From Bremia lactucae (lineage: Eukaryota; Oomycota; Peronosporomycetes; Peronosporales; Peronosporaceae), in contig NW_027152030.1 in assembly GCF_004359215.1 (NCBI RefSeq), positions 1,020,183-1,084,182 of the forward strand: a DNA stretch of 64,000 bases, in the 5' to 3' direction. The translations under genes and the position numbers were made by a program. The notes below the pieces were generated by a model. It saw only the letters and a program-made list of their open reading frames with translations. It made no database searches and was not told where the DNA came from. Positions 9,540 to 20,062 of this stretch are shown piece after piece. How positions within the stretch are numbered: position 1 is the first letter of the stretch; each line of letters starts with the position of its first letter.

Positions 9540-11512
9540 CCACAGTGAGTGACTCTGTCACAGTAGGTACTTGGTCTGATTTTGAAGATTAAAGAAAGTA
9601 AATCGTCTGTCTTTATTATTTTGAGATTCGTGAATGGAATAAATGTTCAATTTTGATAAATCGAGCCGCTTTTCAAGTACCTTAAATAAACTGAGCAAAT
9701 TTTTCGTATTGTTTATTTTTTGGCAGAGCGCTTTCGCCCTTCCTCAGCACTTGGCGCTAAAGGAGGCAAAGGCGAAAGCTCAAGAACTGCGAATGCTAGC
9801 TAATTTGAAACGGCTTTGTTGAATTGAGGCAATAGAAACAAATATTTATATTTACATCTAAGCTTACCATAGACTTTAATTGCTTGCATCGATCAATTTA
9901 TTAAAGGGTTATTACTTGCTTGCTTTTAGTATACAGATCCTTTTTTGTGCTGCATACTCTCCATATATCCGGAGTAAAGGTTTTGGCTTGATGTGCAATT
10001 TCCAAAAAACGAGTTTATTCACGCGGCAAGGATAACAACCGAGTCATAGAAGTGTTTAATGTCGTACATGTCAACTCATATTATAAATAAAGCTTCAGAA
10101 ATCGAAATCTTTAAGAATAAATTAACTCTTGTAACACTTTCTTTAATCGTTTTGGTGAAAGAGCTGTTTGACTAATAGTCAAAAAATTGCAACTAAAGAT
10201 AGTAGAGTGTATTATTAAAACAAAAGCAGATCGTATTGGGTACTCAATAAGGACTTCGCTTCTGTAGTTGATTCGTTCCTCGACTATAGTCGTACAAGAG
10301 ATGGCGATGTAAGAGGCCGCTTTCAATGTTGTCGACAACTGTCGAGCTTACAGTAATTTTTATAGGGCTATACTTGAGCTCCCAAGGCAAAAGTTGTTGG
10401 CTAGGCCAATTTACTCTGGCAATTAATTTCCTTCCTCATTTGCTCCTCTACAGTAACGATTAAACGACTCAACTCCTCGACTCAGCATTTCAACTTGCTG
10501 TCGTCTCCAGAAGGTGATTTCGAGAATTATTACCAATAACAACTCTCGTCGACTCTGACGTGAAATAATGTCAACCCTCTTTTGAGCTCTTGGGGATGAA
10601 AAATTTGACGCAGTGGATCCATGAGGTTTCATGCTAACGCCATTCATAAGATAAAATTATAGGAGCTCTTCCATCTGTTATACGACGATGAATTTCCTCC
10701 AAAATATTTCACTAAATTGCAGGCGATTTCAACGCAAATTCCGTCAGCCTTAATCATCCTGACTATATTGACTAGACACACTTCGCGGCACGCAAAGCTC
10801 TTACTCCTAGTCGTCAAACAAGATCAAAGCAAATTCCAGCGTCATAGACGCTATCCGCACTTGTACGGTCGAAAGCCTTGAATTCTCCCTCCACGAAAAA
10901 TGAAGTCGCAAAGGTTTCATACAAAAGACACAGGATGAGAAATATATGTGTTTAAGCTGTCGAGACGTACATTATGTCGGACGTCCCATTTGCGGCGGTG
11001 TGGAATTTAAGCGCATATAATTCCAATTATTCGCTGGAAACCACTGCCAACTATGAGCCAAAATTAAACGAAGTTACACGAGCCCCTAGTGTGAAGACGT
11101 TTGCTGTCTATCTAGGCTTATTCGAAAATCTTGCTGACTGAGTCATGGAGCTAATATTACAGGATAAAGATGTTCCTCGCGTCTTTCGATCAAGGATTGA
11201 AATGTATGAAATATACACTCTCTTCAGCGCGTAACGATTTATTTGCGACATCGCCACCCGAGCACCTTCACGTAAAGTAAATTAAACAGTTTGGCGCAAT
11301 GCAAGCCTTTGTGAAGTGCAGCGATTGATCGATAAAGCGTTGCTGCTTCTCATGCAAGTGAGATCCACGCGTAAAATTTCCAGTACAATTCCTTTTTTAA
11401 AAGCAGCATGAAGTGACAAATTTTGCGTCTTCCTTGAGTCTGACATATAAATAAATTTTCATTTTCATTACCACTAATAGATATCTCCCACCTTACGCTT
11501 TCCAGCTTCATC
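9540..11512. other. Intergenic region, no supported gene
   Basis: About 2 kb of AT-rich sequence without a convincing gene. One short plus-strand stretch, 9732-9821, looks coding (ALPQHLALKEAKAKAQELRM, then a stop) and follows a possible acceptor TTTTTTGGCAG, but I find no upstream exon. Two minus-strand open stretches (10423-10647 and 10111-10338) show no recognisable domain. Confidence 0.6.
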
Positions 11513-14500
11513 TCACCGATCGTAGCCCATTTCACGTTGATACAATGCTTTGTCTCGTGCAGTCGGACGATCTGCCAACCAGTTGCCACTGCTTGTCCGG
11601 CGCGCAAACTTTTTCTTCTTGGAAGCATCCGAAGTCTCAAAGATGGCCTCAAGGTTGCAAGTGTCCACAAAGTCTTTAAAAATGGCTGGGGATGGATCAA
11701 TGGCATTCTTGCCAAATTGTGCGTGTAGAATCTTGTTTAAGTGATCCCGCTGCGCCCACCTCGGTACTTTTTTATTTCCTTTCTGACCCGATTCCGAGCC
11801 GCTGTCCGAGGACTCAATGTTGTCCGACATCTCGTAAGTAATGATTTCAGGTGTGTGACTTTTTGAAATAGGTTTCATATGTGCAAGAGAAGAAACCGAT
11901 TCGGAACTGGACAGAAGCTTTGGCGCAGGCTTTGGTGCTGTCCTTGAAGCTGTTGGAGGTGGCTGAGATGGGATAGGCTTCGAAACTGGCTTGGACATGG
12001 CCTTCTGCAATGGTTTTATGTTTGCCGTCAGGTAATCAGCTTCTGTTGCACTTGATAACCCGCGATGCTTGTGATGGGATGGCAAAGGGGCTGAAGCCGC
12101 AGAAGTTAATGCCATCGCTGCATTGGTTTCAAGACGAGACTTTGCTTCTGCGGCAAGCATCGCTCGCTTCTTTTCTAGCCCTGCACGCATCTCCTTAAGC
12201 TTCTGCTGACGCCGTCGCGCAAGTTCAGCCTCTCGCTTTTTTCGATCATTCAAGCGATCTTGTTCTCGCTTAGCCTGAGCGTCCTTCTCAGCCTTTTCCT
12301 TGATTGCGGCCACCTGTTTGTGCTCTTCCATTTTTTGTTTCAAAAACGCCTTCCGCTTTTCTTTCTCTAATCGTTTCTTTTCCTCGGCAATCCGTGACTT
12401 TTCTGCAAGTTTCAAGGCATTGACCACAGGTGCGAGGCGGCCATTGGTGTTTGGTTGCATGTCATTTCGATCATTTAAAGAAGATACAACGTGCATTTCG
12501 CTGGTGAATTGCGAATTTGGCTTTTTCAAACTTTTAAGAGCTGTTGAAAAACTGGCTTTAAGCGCATTCTCAACAATGCAAGGCTCATTGATTGACGAAA
12601 CGGTAGATGATAATGAATCCGATCTGGTCCAAGTTGACATAGACTTTAACATCTGCAGCTCGGAATGATTGATGCTGTCCGTACCCTTCGAAAAAGCCTT
12701 TACAGTCGACAAGGCAGATATACTGTGTTTTGGCTGTTGAGGTTCCAGTTCTAAAGGCGCTTCGGCGTCCTTTTGTAGAAGCGAACCTTTTGCTAAGCCC
12801 ACTACTGACGACATGGACTTTGCCGCCGGTTTCTCCACAGACCTGCAAGTATTTATGCGCTCAACTTGTTGCTTATCTTCAAGAACCGAGACAGTGGATC
12901 GAACATTGCTAGTCTCGAGCCGCGAGCTCTCGATAATGCATGAGACTATCGGCGTGCTTACCACTGGATGTTGCTGTACAATCGTTTGTTTCAAATTCCC
13001 TTCGATTGCATCTTCCTGACCTCCTTGAGAGGTCGTCTGCTGCGTCCGCTTCTCCTCCACCAATGCTAATAAGGTCGAAGATTCAAAACTGGACGACGAG
13101 CCTTCAGTGACAGTCGAAGAAGACGGCGACACAAAATCTTTCGCTTGCTCGGACGACGCCACACGCACAAGAGCTGCCTTTTGCTTGTCATCGGCAGACG
13201 ACGCTCGTAACTTTGCATTCAACTGGTCACGCTTCGCCCAAAAAGTTTTGCTAGCTTTGGCTTCTTCCAGCCGCTTCTGGGCGGACAGCTTGGCAGCCGT
13301 GCGAAGTTTTTGGGCTTCACGCTGTACACTTTCATCAAACTCACGCTTTTTTCGTTGAACCTCAGTTTCTTCTTCACAACTTACTAAAATCGAAGTCAAA
13401 GTGTCTTTTTCTGTCGTCAGAGCCGAATTAGCATCAGGAATGCTGACAGTCTTTTTTTCAAAGTCTTTTTTCGTCGATGTACCAGATTTAAAAGGAACTT
13501 CCTCCTCCGTCACTATTTGTTTTATAGTTGTTTCAGGCACGTCCAACTTGGGTTCTGGACTCATCTCCGGCTCTGATTGACTAAATCTTGTCGGCGAACT
13601 TTCTGCAATCAAATCAATCACAGTATTTGGGGCAAAACTGACATTCTGAGTCGGTCTCGAACAAGGAGCAAGATACGACACCTTCCGCAAAATTGATTTT
13701 GTCGTCCATGCTGGACAAGTCATGTCCGTCAAGTCTTTTGTATTCTGCACGTCTTTCTTGTGAGCCTTCTCACTGCTAGCTACCTCAACACGACACTCTT
13801 TGCCATCTATGTCTGCTTCGCGCTCGTCGTTGCCTTTCAAAACCTCGCCTTGTGTCAAATTTTTGGGATCATTTGCAGCAGCATACGAGATATCATTTGA
13901 TGATTTCCTTGATGATTCATTGCGATAGAGTGCGTCAATGCTATTTCTTCTGGGAATTACTGTCACCTCCATCGGCTTTCCTGATCGATCGTCGAGTTCT
14001 TTGTCCTTTTGATCAACAGATATCGGTGAGATTAATTGACTGCGCACTGACTTGGTGGAATCTACGCTTTCTCGCACAATTTCGTCACTTTTATCGTCGT
14101 GTGTTTCCATCTCGTTCTGCTCTTTTGGCTCCTGTCTCGCGTTCTCTCTCTGCTCCACCTCCAAAATGTTAAGCAGTCGGTCAAGCAATGCTACCTTTCG
14201 TCCAGTCGTCCTGAGACCTCTTTTCTTCAATTCCAATCGTAAATCGACTACCTTGAGCTTGGTAGGGTCTTCCAGCAGCCTTTCCGACGAACGTGCTCGC
14301 TTTCTTGTCTTCTTCTCTCGCACAATTTCACTCTGTGCTTTGACACACAGCCGCATCGACAGCCTCGTACGCACGCTACAGCGTTTCGGCTCACTCGCAG
14401 GTGACACCTCATTTTCACGCGGCGACTCGATCTTGGCCTTTTTTTTAGTTGGTTTCAAGACTGTAAATGTATCTTCATGGGTTCTGCACGAAAGTGAAAA

Positions 14501-14765
14501 AGCAATAGCATACACCGACATGAGCATCTCATATAACATCTATCGCAATAAATGACGACAGCAGCCCATAATACCTAGGATAAGGCACGACCGCGACTGA
14601 AGCCTTGGGATCGAAAGGCGCCTTGATCTCAAGCGATTGCGCTATCTGCGCCAGCTCATCGTGCAGCCAAGAAACACTGCTCACATGCTGATTTTCCAGA
14701 TCCGTCCAGCTCTCTTGCACGAGGTTCTGTAGATGGCTACGCACTCGAAGCACTGCATCGCTCAT
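11513..14765 (-). CDS. INCENP: INCENP-like inner centromere protein with SAP domain (two exons)
   Basis: Exon 1 is 14575-14765 and exon 2 is 11513-14483. The 91-bp intron 14484-14574 (GTATTATG...CGTGCAG) keeps frame and gives 1053 residues. The last 85 residues carry the IN-box that binds and activates Aurora kinase: VPRWAQRDHL at the start, then RRTSSGNW holding the TSS phospho-motif. Residues about 755-850 form a highly charged uninterrupted helix (KKRLEKEKRKAFLKQKMEEH and onward), like the single alpha-helix of INCENP. A SAP-type DNA-binding motif (LKVVDLRLELKKRGLRTTGR) is at about 139-172. The middle is Ser/Thr-rich and disordered. The protein is expected to act as scaffold of the chromosomal passenger complex in mitosis. 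The N-terminal 64 residues would be the survivin/borealin-binding part by position, but I cannot confirm that by motif. Confidence 0.88.
14484..14574 (-). other. Intron of the INCENP-like gene
   Basis: Donor after CCTAG at 14575, acceptor CGTGCAG ending at 14484. The split codon AG|A restores Arg64, and the two reading frames join without a stop. Without splicing the first frame ends 14 codons after the donor. Confidence 0.85.
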
Positions 14766-15187
14766 AGCCGCCTCCTGGCTTTTCGCGAGGGCTTAATTTT
14801 CAAACTTCCGAGTTGCAATATTTGCAAAACATAAAACTTCACAGGAACCGAGTGCTGTACATTTGCTATTTGATTTTACTAGCGTTTAAATATTTTTATC
14901 GTCTAGTCTGACGTCATAAGGAAGAGAGAAATTTACGCGCTAAATTACTCGCGCAAAATGAAACCCCGTAAAAAAAAAATTATCAGACGAATATTATATA
15001 CGTTTTATTTTTGCGGGGTTCACACAAGGAATTAGATAATAATGATGAAGGAAATAGAATATATTTGGCAATTTAATATTATCTCTAGCAGCAAATGTTA
15101 AGGCATAATGTCTTATTCTCGAGCAAATTGGCCATGCTTTACTAACCCCATTGATGGACTAAGGATCGGCATTGGTTCCAAGTAACG
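14766..15187. other. Intergenic region, nothing seen
   Basis: About 420 bp of AT-rich sequence between the INCENP-like start and the end of the Ras-like gene, both on the minus strand. It should contain the INCENP promoter and the Ras gene terminator. No repeat or ORF stands out. Confidence 0.6.
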
Positions 15188-15865
15188 CTACAGAATGAAA
15201 CACGTGCTTTTCTTCAACTTCGGAACTTTTTTCCGACGCACTTCACGCACAAATGTCTCAAATACCGCGGTCACATTTGATCCCGTCAATGCACTAGTCT
15301 CAATGTAGCGAGCATTGTAAGAATGCGCTATTCGCCGGCCTTCCTCTGTGCTCACTTGACATTTTGTCGGGTCACGATCCACCACGTCTTTTTTGTTTGC
15401 CACAAGAATAATAGGCGGGAGCGGGCGACGGCTTTCGTTGATTTGAAGGTGCAGATCGAAAAATGGTTGCAATTCCTATACCCGACCACAGGCGCGCACG
15501 TCAACACACAATTTTATAATATATAGTCCGTTAAAACTCGTACATGAAGCGAAATTCGCGAGTCCATGCTATATACAAATACGTAGCCATCCTTGTCCAT
15601 CATCCACTGCCCTCGCAGCGACTCAAAGTCCTACACAGCGCACCCAGAACGGAATTATTGCTACGGCCTCGCCCTTCGAACATGACAAACCTACATCCTG
15701 CCCTGCAGTGTCTAATATCTCAAGCATGCAGAGTCCATCGTCTACTGTCACAGCTTTTCGGTAAGCGTCTTCGATCGTAGGGTCCCAATCCTTGACAAAG
15801 TAGTCTCTTACAAAGCGCAACGTCAATGCACTTTTGCCCACACCGCCTGAGCCAAGCACCGACAT
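15188..15865 (-). CDS. Ras-family small GTPase (three exons)
   Basis: Exons are 15695-15865, 15544-15630 and 15188-15475, with introns of 64 and 68 bp, both phase 0 and GT-AG. The 181-residue product has all G boxes: GSGGVGKS (residues 5-12), DPTIED (switch I), DTAGQ (52-56), NKKD (113-116) and ETSAL. It ends in the prenylation box CFIL; the terminal Leu predicts geranylgeranylation. It should be a membrane-attached GTP-dependent switch of the Ras/Rap type. The start MSVLGSGG is about four or five residues shorter than usual Ras proteins (…YKLVVLG), so strand beta-1 is clipped. Upstream the frame stays open for about 10 codons (QETFN), so a 5' exon spliced at an AG near 15900 is possible. Both Gly12- and Gln61-equivalent positions are wild type. 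Confidence 0.9.
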
Positions 15866-15939
15866 GTTAAATGTCTCTTGTCCGTTTGCAGGACCTGCTT
15901 AGAGCCGCGCGTCAATGTTTGCATTAAAGTTCAAAACTT

Positions 15940-16263
15940 TCACGCAGCAGCCGTACCAAGCGATTTATAAAAGACCTCGCCCTGCGAGACGTAGAGCGTG
16001 TCATTGTTCTGCAGCTCGTCAACATCTGAGATCTCAGCGCCACTGGCCAGAAATATTCGCTTGGCACGCACGCCTAGCTTTTTGCTCGCCACTTTCTTCA
16101 GTCTCGAGATGCTGTCCTTCGACTTGAGGTTCATCACCTGTGTAGCGCATGATCATTGAAAAGTGTGAATCCCGCAAACTCGCGTCAATTGGTCCTTTCT
16201 CAACCCCACCTTTCCCTCGGACGCTGCCTCATTGCGGTATATGAAGAGCCGCATGTCGCTCAT
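15940..16263 (-). CDS. 83-residue ubiquitin-like/doublecortin-like domain protein (two exons)
   Basis: Exon 1 (16210-16263) encodes MSDMRLFIYRNEAASEGK. A 72-bp intron (GTGGGG...CTACACAG) leads to exon 2 (15940-16137), which ends SLGTAAA. The fold pattern is a beta-hairpin (LFIYRN...GKVMNL), a helix (SISRLKKVASKKLG), then KRIFLASGAEISDVDELQNN and DTLYVSQGEVF. This resembles doublecortin, KHA or KCTD9 N-terminal ubiquitin-like domains. A whole protein consisting of one such domain is unusual. Its start is 556 bp from the divergent VPS9 gene, and its stop is 74 bp from the Ras-like start on the same strand. Function unknown; protein binding or microtubule association would be guesses from the fold. 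Confidence 0.7.
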
Positions 16264-16819
16264 GGCCCTTGCACCACAATCGCTTTCGGAGCTGCCTGAG
16301 TTATCACGTTCCTCGATGGCGCAACCTCACGACAATTTGTTGCTTCTGTCGCAGTGCTTGAAATTCCAATCCGGAAAAAACGATGACTTGAAACTTGTAT
16401 GTGAGAAGTAAACGAGCACAAATCTATAATTGCAGATATGGCCAAATAATCGTGAGAAGACATGACACAGTGGTACACATTATCTGGTCTCATCGAAGTG
16501 CAAGCAAGGACAATATAATACTTGCAAGTATCTATTTAGGTCGAGTTTGTAATTAGACTACTGTACCCATAAATTGTACGTCGACTGACAACAAATTGCA
16601 CACGCGCTCAACGAGGACTTTTGTCGCTCTATTCCATAACGTTGCGTAAAAGCGAAACTTACGTTGCTGAACCGTGTGAACGAAGAAACCGTCTCCCAGT
16701 AACGTCAAGCGCAGTTCACGCGAATTTTCTCGACGATCTTTCGAGCGCGACCTGTCGACGGCAGTGCTGTACACCCGTTGTTGGCCGGACTCTGCCACAC
16801 AAGGTAATTGGCAGAAGCC
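16264..16819. other. Shared upstream region of two divergent genes
   Basis: 556 bp between the starts of the ubiquitin-like gene (-) and the VPS9 gene (+). A 5' untranslated exon for VPS9 is possible: CACACAAG|GTAATT, just before 16806, looks like a donor, but no acceptor can be assigned. The open frame on the minus strand at 16553-17047 is taken as a shadow. Confidence 0.5.
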
Positions 16820-19273
16820 ATGCTTAAAATTGACGACGTGCAGGGGCAGCACCAAGAGGCTTCTCGCCATCAGAGCCAGGCGATGTCCTCGTGTCCGATG
16901 CGTCGACGAATGCGCACCCGTGAAAAAGAGGAAGTGGGTGCGCCAGCCGTATGGATTGCACCCGACTGGCGTACGCATCCCGTCATCGAGAACTTTTACG
17001 GCCACGCCCGACGTGCGCGCGCCAGCTCTTTCGACGAAGTTATGCATTCACCTATGAATGCAGCAGAAGCGACGACACTGGGTGCAAGCTGTTGCAGTTA
17101 CAAGGCCGCCGATGACGACAATGACGAGGTTCGACGATTTGTTAGCCGCCGTCCATTTGGTTCCTTTGCTTATTCCTGCACCACGGACACAAGTGAGGAA
17201 CATCTGAGCTCCGAGAGTCTTCTGTATGACCGCTCTACTTCCATGGGCGTAGGTGGTGAATCCAGCAGCCTTTGCCCTGATTCTGGCCTCACCCGCTGGG
17301 ACCGAATACGTCAGACGTTCACGCTAAACGGAGGCCTCGTCCCTATCCCACCCCATCCCCATCGTACTCTTGACAGAACCTCATTGCTCTCGATTCCTCA
17401 TGGAAACAAAGTCATTTTGGGCGGCGCGAGTCTTGGGGATTCAAATTGCGATCCCGATAGCCCCGGGACGGCGGCCAGGTTACAAGCGAAGCTCCTAGAG
17501 AGTTTGCAAGAGATTGATGCTCGCATTGCAGGAGAATATAGTTGTCTTTATCAGACGCAACAAATAGCGAGCAAGAAGCGCGCACAGGAGCACATCGTTG
17601 CTCGTACAACGGTTATGTGGAGTCTATTGTGTGGGGCGCAAACAAGTGAAGCGTCTCAAAGTGATGGACTGGCGTTTTTAGCCGAAAAACTTGGTGTGGC
17701 TGTTTCCCATCGAGCGCTTAATCAGCTACAGCGATACCGCCGACACGTGAGCGGCATTTTGCAAATTGTGATGGCGCACAACCCAGACCTAGAGCTAACG
17801 GAGCGCCAAATGGACTCTTTTGAAGCCGCGAATGCGATGCTGGCGAACGACATTAAGTATACTGTACTGAACCAGCAGCACAAACTGCTGATGACAAGCG
17901 TCAACCAGCGGTTTTGCGCTGCGGCCTTGGCAAAACTTCACAATGGGAATGACTGTTTTGAAATCCCTCACATCAAGCGTGTGATGCTATCAAAGCTGCT
18001 TGAGGCTGTGAGTTGGTATCGACTGGTGCAACGAAATGCTAGAGAAGAATCAGCTTCCAGAGTGGCATCGACCCCGGAATCAAGCCTGTCTGACTCTTGT
18101 GCTGAGTCCAGCTGTGGATTACAGGAGGTCCAAGTAGATAAAATCCTTGACGTCCTTGCTGGCGAAGATTTTTACTCTGAATTCAACGAGCTCATGTGTC
18201 GAGCTGATTGGTGGGAGATTGCACAGGCGTATTTCGAGAATCTTATCTTTTCGTCTAAAACTTCTCGTATCTGCCAGTGGGTGCTCCAGCTTTCAAAAGA
18301 TGTTGCGGCTGTGAGTCACGAAGCATTAGAGGAAAACGAGCACCAAGGTCGTGATTTGAGAACGAGCTCTGTGACGCATCATGGAAAACGTCGTCAGCGG
18401 GCTTTGTGGGCGAGAGATCCGTGTATTGAACAAATAACTGACTTCCTAACACGACTTACAGGTCGAGTGCGTCGTGAGTTTGACGTGCCTGCAGACGTGA
18501 GCAAGAGCTTGAACGTTTTCATTCAGCGCACTATCTTTCCACGCATAGCTCTACTTTGCTTTAACCAGAAAGCGACTCGAGAGTGCCAGAGGAAAGACAA
18601 GTTGTGGCGGAAAAAATGCATCGAGTTGAATGGTTTGCCAATGGAGAGCTTGGGTGTTTCACCCGAATTGGTCGCTCAGATCTCCTCTGGTTTGCCTAGC
18701 CATTGCGAGCCGAATGGTAATAGTCCAGACCAGCGACAAGTCTTTCTCGTTCGCGCGATTGAGGCATTTAGTGGCATGGAGAGCATTGTGCCCTGCGATT
18801 TGCTGAACGAGCTCATGCATGGTGTCGTGATTTTACACCACGAAGCTGCTCAAGTGTTGGGAACGACTCAATTTTCAGTTGAAACGTTTTTTCCGTTGTT
18901 GGCCTACACGCTGGTACACTGCCAACTGCCGACGATTCATGCCCAACTGCATCTACTCGAAAACTTTGCCATCACTGCCGATAATGCAAACGGTGAGGAG
19001 TCGTACTATGTCTACTGTGTTCATGCCGCTGTCGAGTATGTCTGCAATACGGCGGGGCTTGGAGTCCCCGCAAGCTTAACTCAGCCCGTCAATATGACTT
19101 CAAGTGCTCACTTGACCCCAGATCTTGCATCAGCCACGCCAATGCTTAGTGCGATAGCGCCTTCGAATTACCAGGCTTGCTCGTCGGAACTTGATTCGGA
19201 GAATGCCCCTATGGAAACAAGTATCAGCATGCAGCCACATTTTGACAACCATAGTGAGGCAGCAGTTGTTTAA
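16820..19273 (+). CDS. VPS9-domain protein, probable Rab5-type guanine nucleotide exchange factor
   Basis: Single exon, 817 residues from the ATG at 16820 (the preceding TTG at 16808 is not needed). The C-terminal VPS9 domain spans about 640-745. Key blocks are FFPLLAYTLVHCQLPTIHAQ (from 690), LHLLENF and GEESYYVYCVHAAVEYV, which match the 'P.l.yvl..a..p.l......i..F........GE.gY....l..A..fi' pattern. VPS9 domains load GTP on Rab5/Rab21 at endosomes. The helical bundle usually preceding the domain fits residues 500-640 (ITDFLTRLTGRVRREF, FIQRTIFPRIALLCF). The N-terminal 500 residues have no domain I recognise. Residues after 745 are Ser/Thr-rich. The gene converges on the ferredoxin gene with 94 bp between stops. 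Confidence 0.85.
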   Translation: MLKIDDVQGQHQEASRHQSQAMSSCPMRRRMRTREKEEVGAPAVWIAPDWRTHPVIENFYGHARRARASSFDEVMHSPMNAAEATTLGASCCSYKAADDDNDEVRRFVSRRPFGSFAYSCTTDTSEEHLSSESLLYDRSTSMGVGGESSSLCPDSGLTRWDRIRQTFTLNGGLVPIPPHPHRTLDRTSLLSIPHGNKVILGGASLGDSNCDPDSPGTAARLQAKLLESLQEIDARIAGEYSCLYQTQQIASKKRAQEHIVARTTVMWSLLCGAQTSEASQSDGLAFLAEKLGVAVSHRALNQLQRYRRHVSGILQIVMAHNPDLELTERQMDSFEAANAMLANDIKYTVLNQQHKLLMTSVNQRFCAAALAKLHNGNDCFEIPHIKRVMLSKLLEAVSWYRLVQRNAREESASRVASTPESSLSDSCAESSCGLQEVQVDKILDVLAGEDFYSEFNELMCRADWWEIAQAYFENLIFSSKTSRICQWVLQLSKDVAAVSHEALEENEHQGRDLRTSSVTHHGKRRQRALWARDPCIEQITDFLTRLTGRVRREFDVPADVSKSLNVFIQRTIFPRIALLCFNQKATRECQRKDKLWRKKCIELNGLPMESLGVSPELVAQISSGLPSHCEPNGNSPDQRQVFLVRAIEAFSGMESIVPCDLLNELMHGVVILHHEAAQVLGTTQFSVETFFPLLAYTLVHCQLPTIHAQLHLLENFAITADNANGEESYYVYCVHAAVEYVCNTAGLGVPASLTQPVNMTSSAHLTPDLASATPMLSAIAPSNYQACSSELDSENAPMETSISMQPHFDNHSEAAVV

Positions 19274-19367
19274 ACGTCATTTTTTTTATTTATGTCGCGT
19301 TCAGCGGGCGGTAAAGCAGCTAATTGAATTGAAACAAAACGTCCGCTTCGTCAAAGATTTTGATAAA

Positions 19368-19895
19368 TTAATGCGGCTTCGGAACGTGTCCGTCGACGTA
19401 AAAGTTGCGCGTGGCCTTTGGCAGTGTCACGGTTGCGCCTTCAAAATCCTCGTTCACAATCACCTGACAGCCTAAGCGAGACGTGTGGGTGAGCCCAAAG
19501 GCCATATCCAGCATATCCTCTTCATCCTCACAAGCCTCCTCCAGCTTATCGAACACAGGTTCCTCGAGAATAACGTGGCACGTGGAGCATGCCATGGACG
19601 ACTCGCACGCACCCTCCAAGTCAATATCATTGGCGTGGGCTACGTCCAAAATAGACATGCCCCTCCTAGCTTCCACTTCCTTAATGGAGTCGTCCCGCAG
19701 CTTAAAATTAATATGGACACTGCTAGTAGCAAATAATGTTTAATTCAAAGCAAGCAAGTTTACAGGTCTATGGCAACCTTACATTGGACATTGAGCGAAT
19801 TTGGAATGATCGCCATGCGCAGCTTTTATTGATGCATGAAAGAAGCGCCGGGTGCAAGCAGTGCCTGCGCTTGACTGGCTAAGGAAGCGGAGCAT
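19368..19895 (-). CDS. Mitochondrial [2Fe-2S] ferredoxin, adrenodoxin type (two exons)
   Basis: Exon 1 is 19783-19895 and exon 2 is 19368-19719. The 63-bp intron (GTAAGG...CTAGCAG) restores Ile38 and gives 154 residues. Residues 1-28 (MLRFLSQSSAGTACTRRFFH and onward) are a clear mitochondrial targeting peptide. The cluster ligands are Cys76, Cys82, Cys85 and Cys122 in the adrenodoxin spacing C-x5-C-x2-C-x36-C, within LEGACESSMACSTCHVIL and SRLGCQV. The acidic helix EEACEDEEDMLD is the partner-binding surface in this family. Its expected role is electron transfer from ferredoxin reductase to iron-sulfur cluster assembly and possibly heme or ubiquinone synthesis. The gene is divergent from the methyltransferase gene with 167 bp between starts. 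Confidence 0.93.
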
Positions 19896-20062
19896 TGATG
19901 TCCTACTATATAATACAATAAAGTTTATAAGTTGCTCCAGCAAAAATTCATTACACCAGAGTCTGTTAAAATTTATGAAAAGATTGTCATCAAGCGGTTG
20001 TTGAAGGAGTTCAAGCTATTTAAAAATTCACGCAAGTCTAACGAGAAGAAATTTTGTGCGGC

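Noticed and set aside
9732..9821. Short plus-strand coding-like end (ALKEAKAKAQELRML)
   Set aside because: No upstream exon or start found; could be a gene remnant but cannot be supported.
10423..10647. Minus-strand frame with SRQSRRELLLVI, at first suspected as a worn bZIP basic region
   Set aside because: Spacing of basic residues and leucines does not fit a bZIP in any frame; left as unsupported.
12300..14555. Several plus-strand open frames over the INCENP-like gene
   Set aside because: Ser/Phe/Cys-rich readings typical of the antisense of a Lys/Glu/Ser-rich protein; shadows.
16553..17047. Minus-strand open frame of 164 codons over the VPS9 gene start
   Set aside because: It is antisense to the coding start of the VPS9 gene, has no recognised motif and no sign of its own introns.
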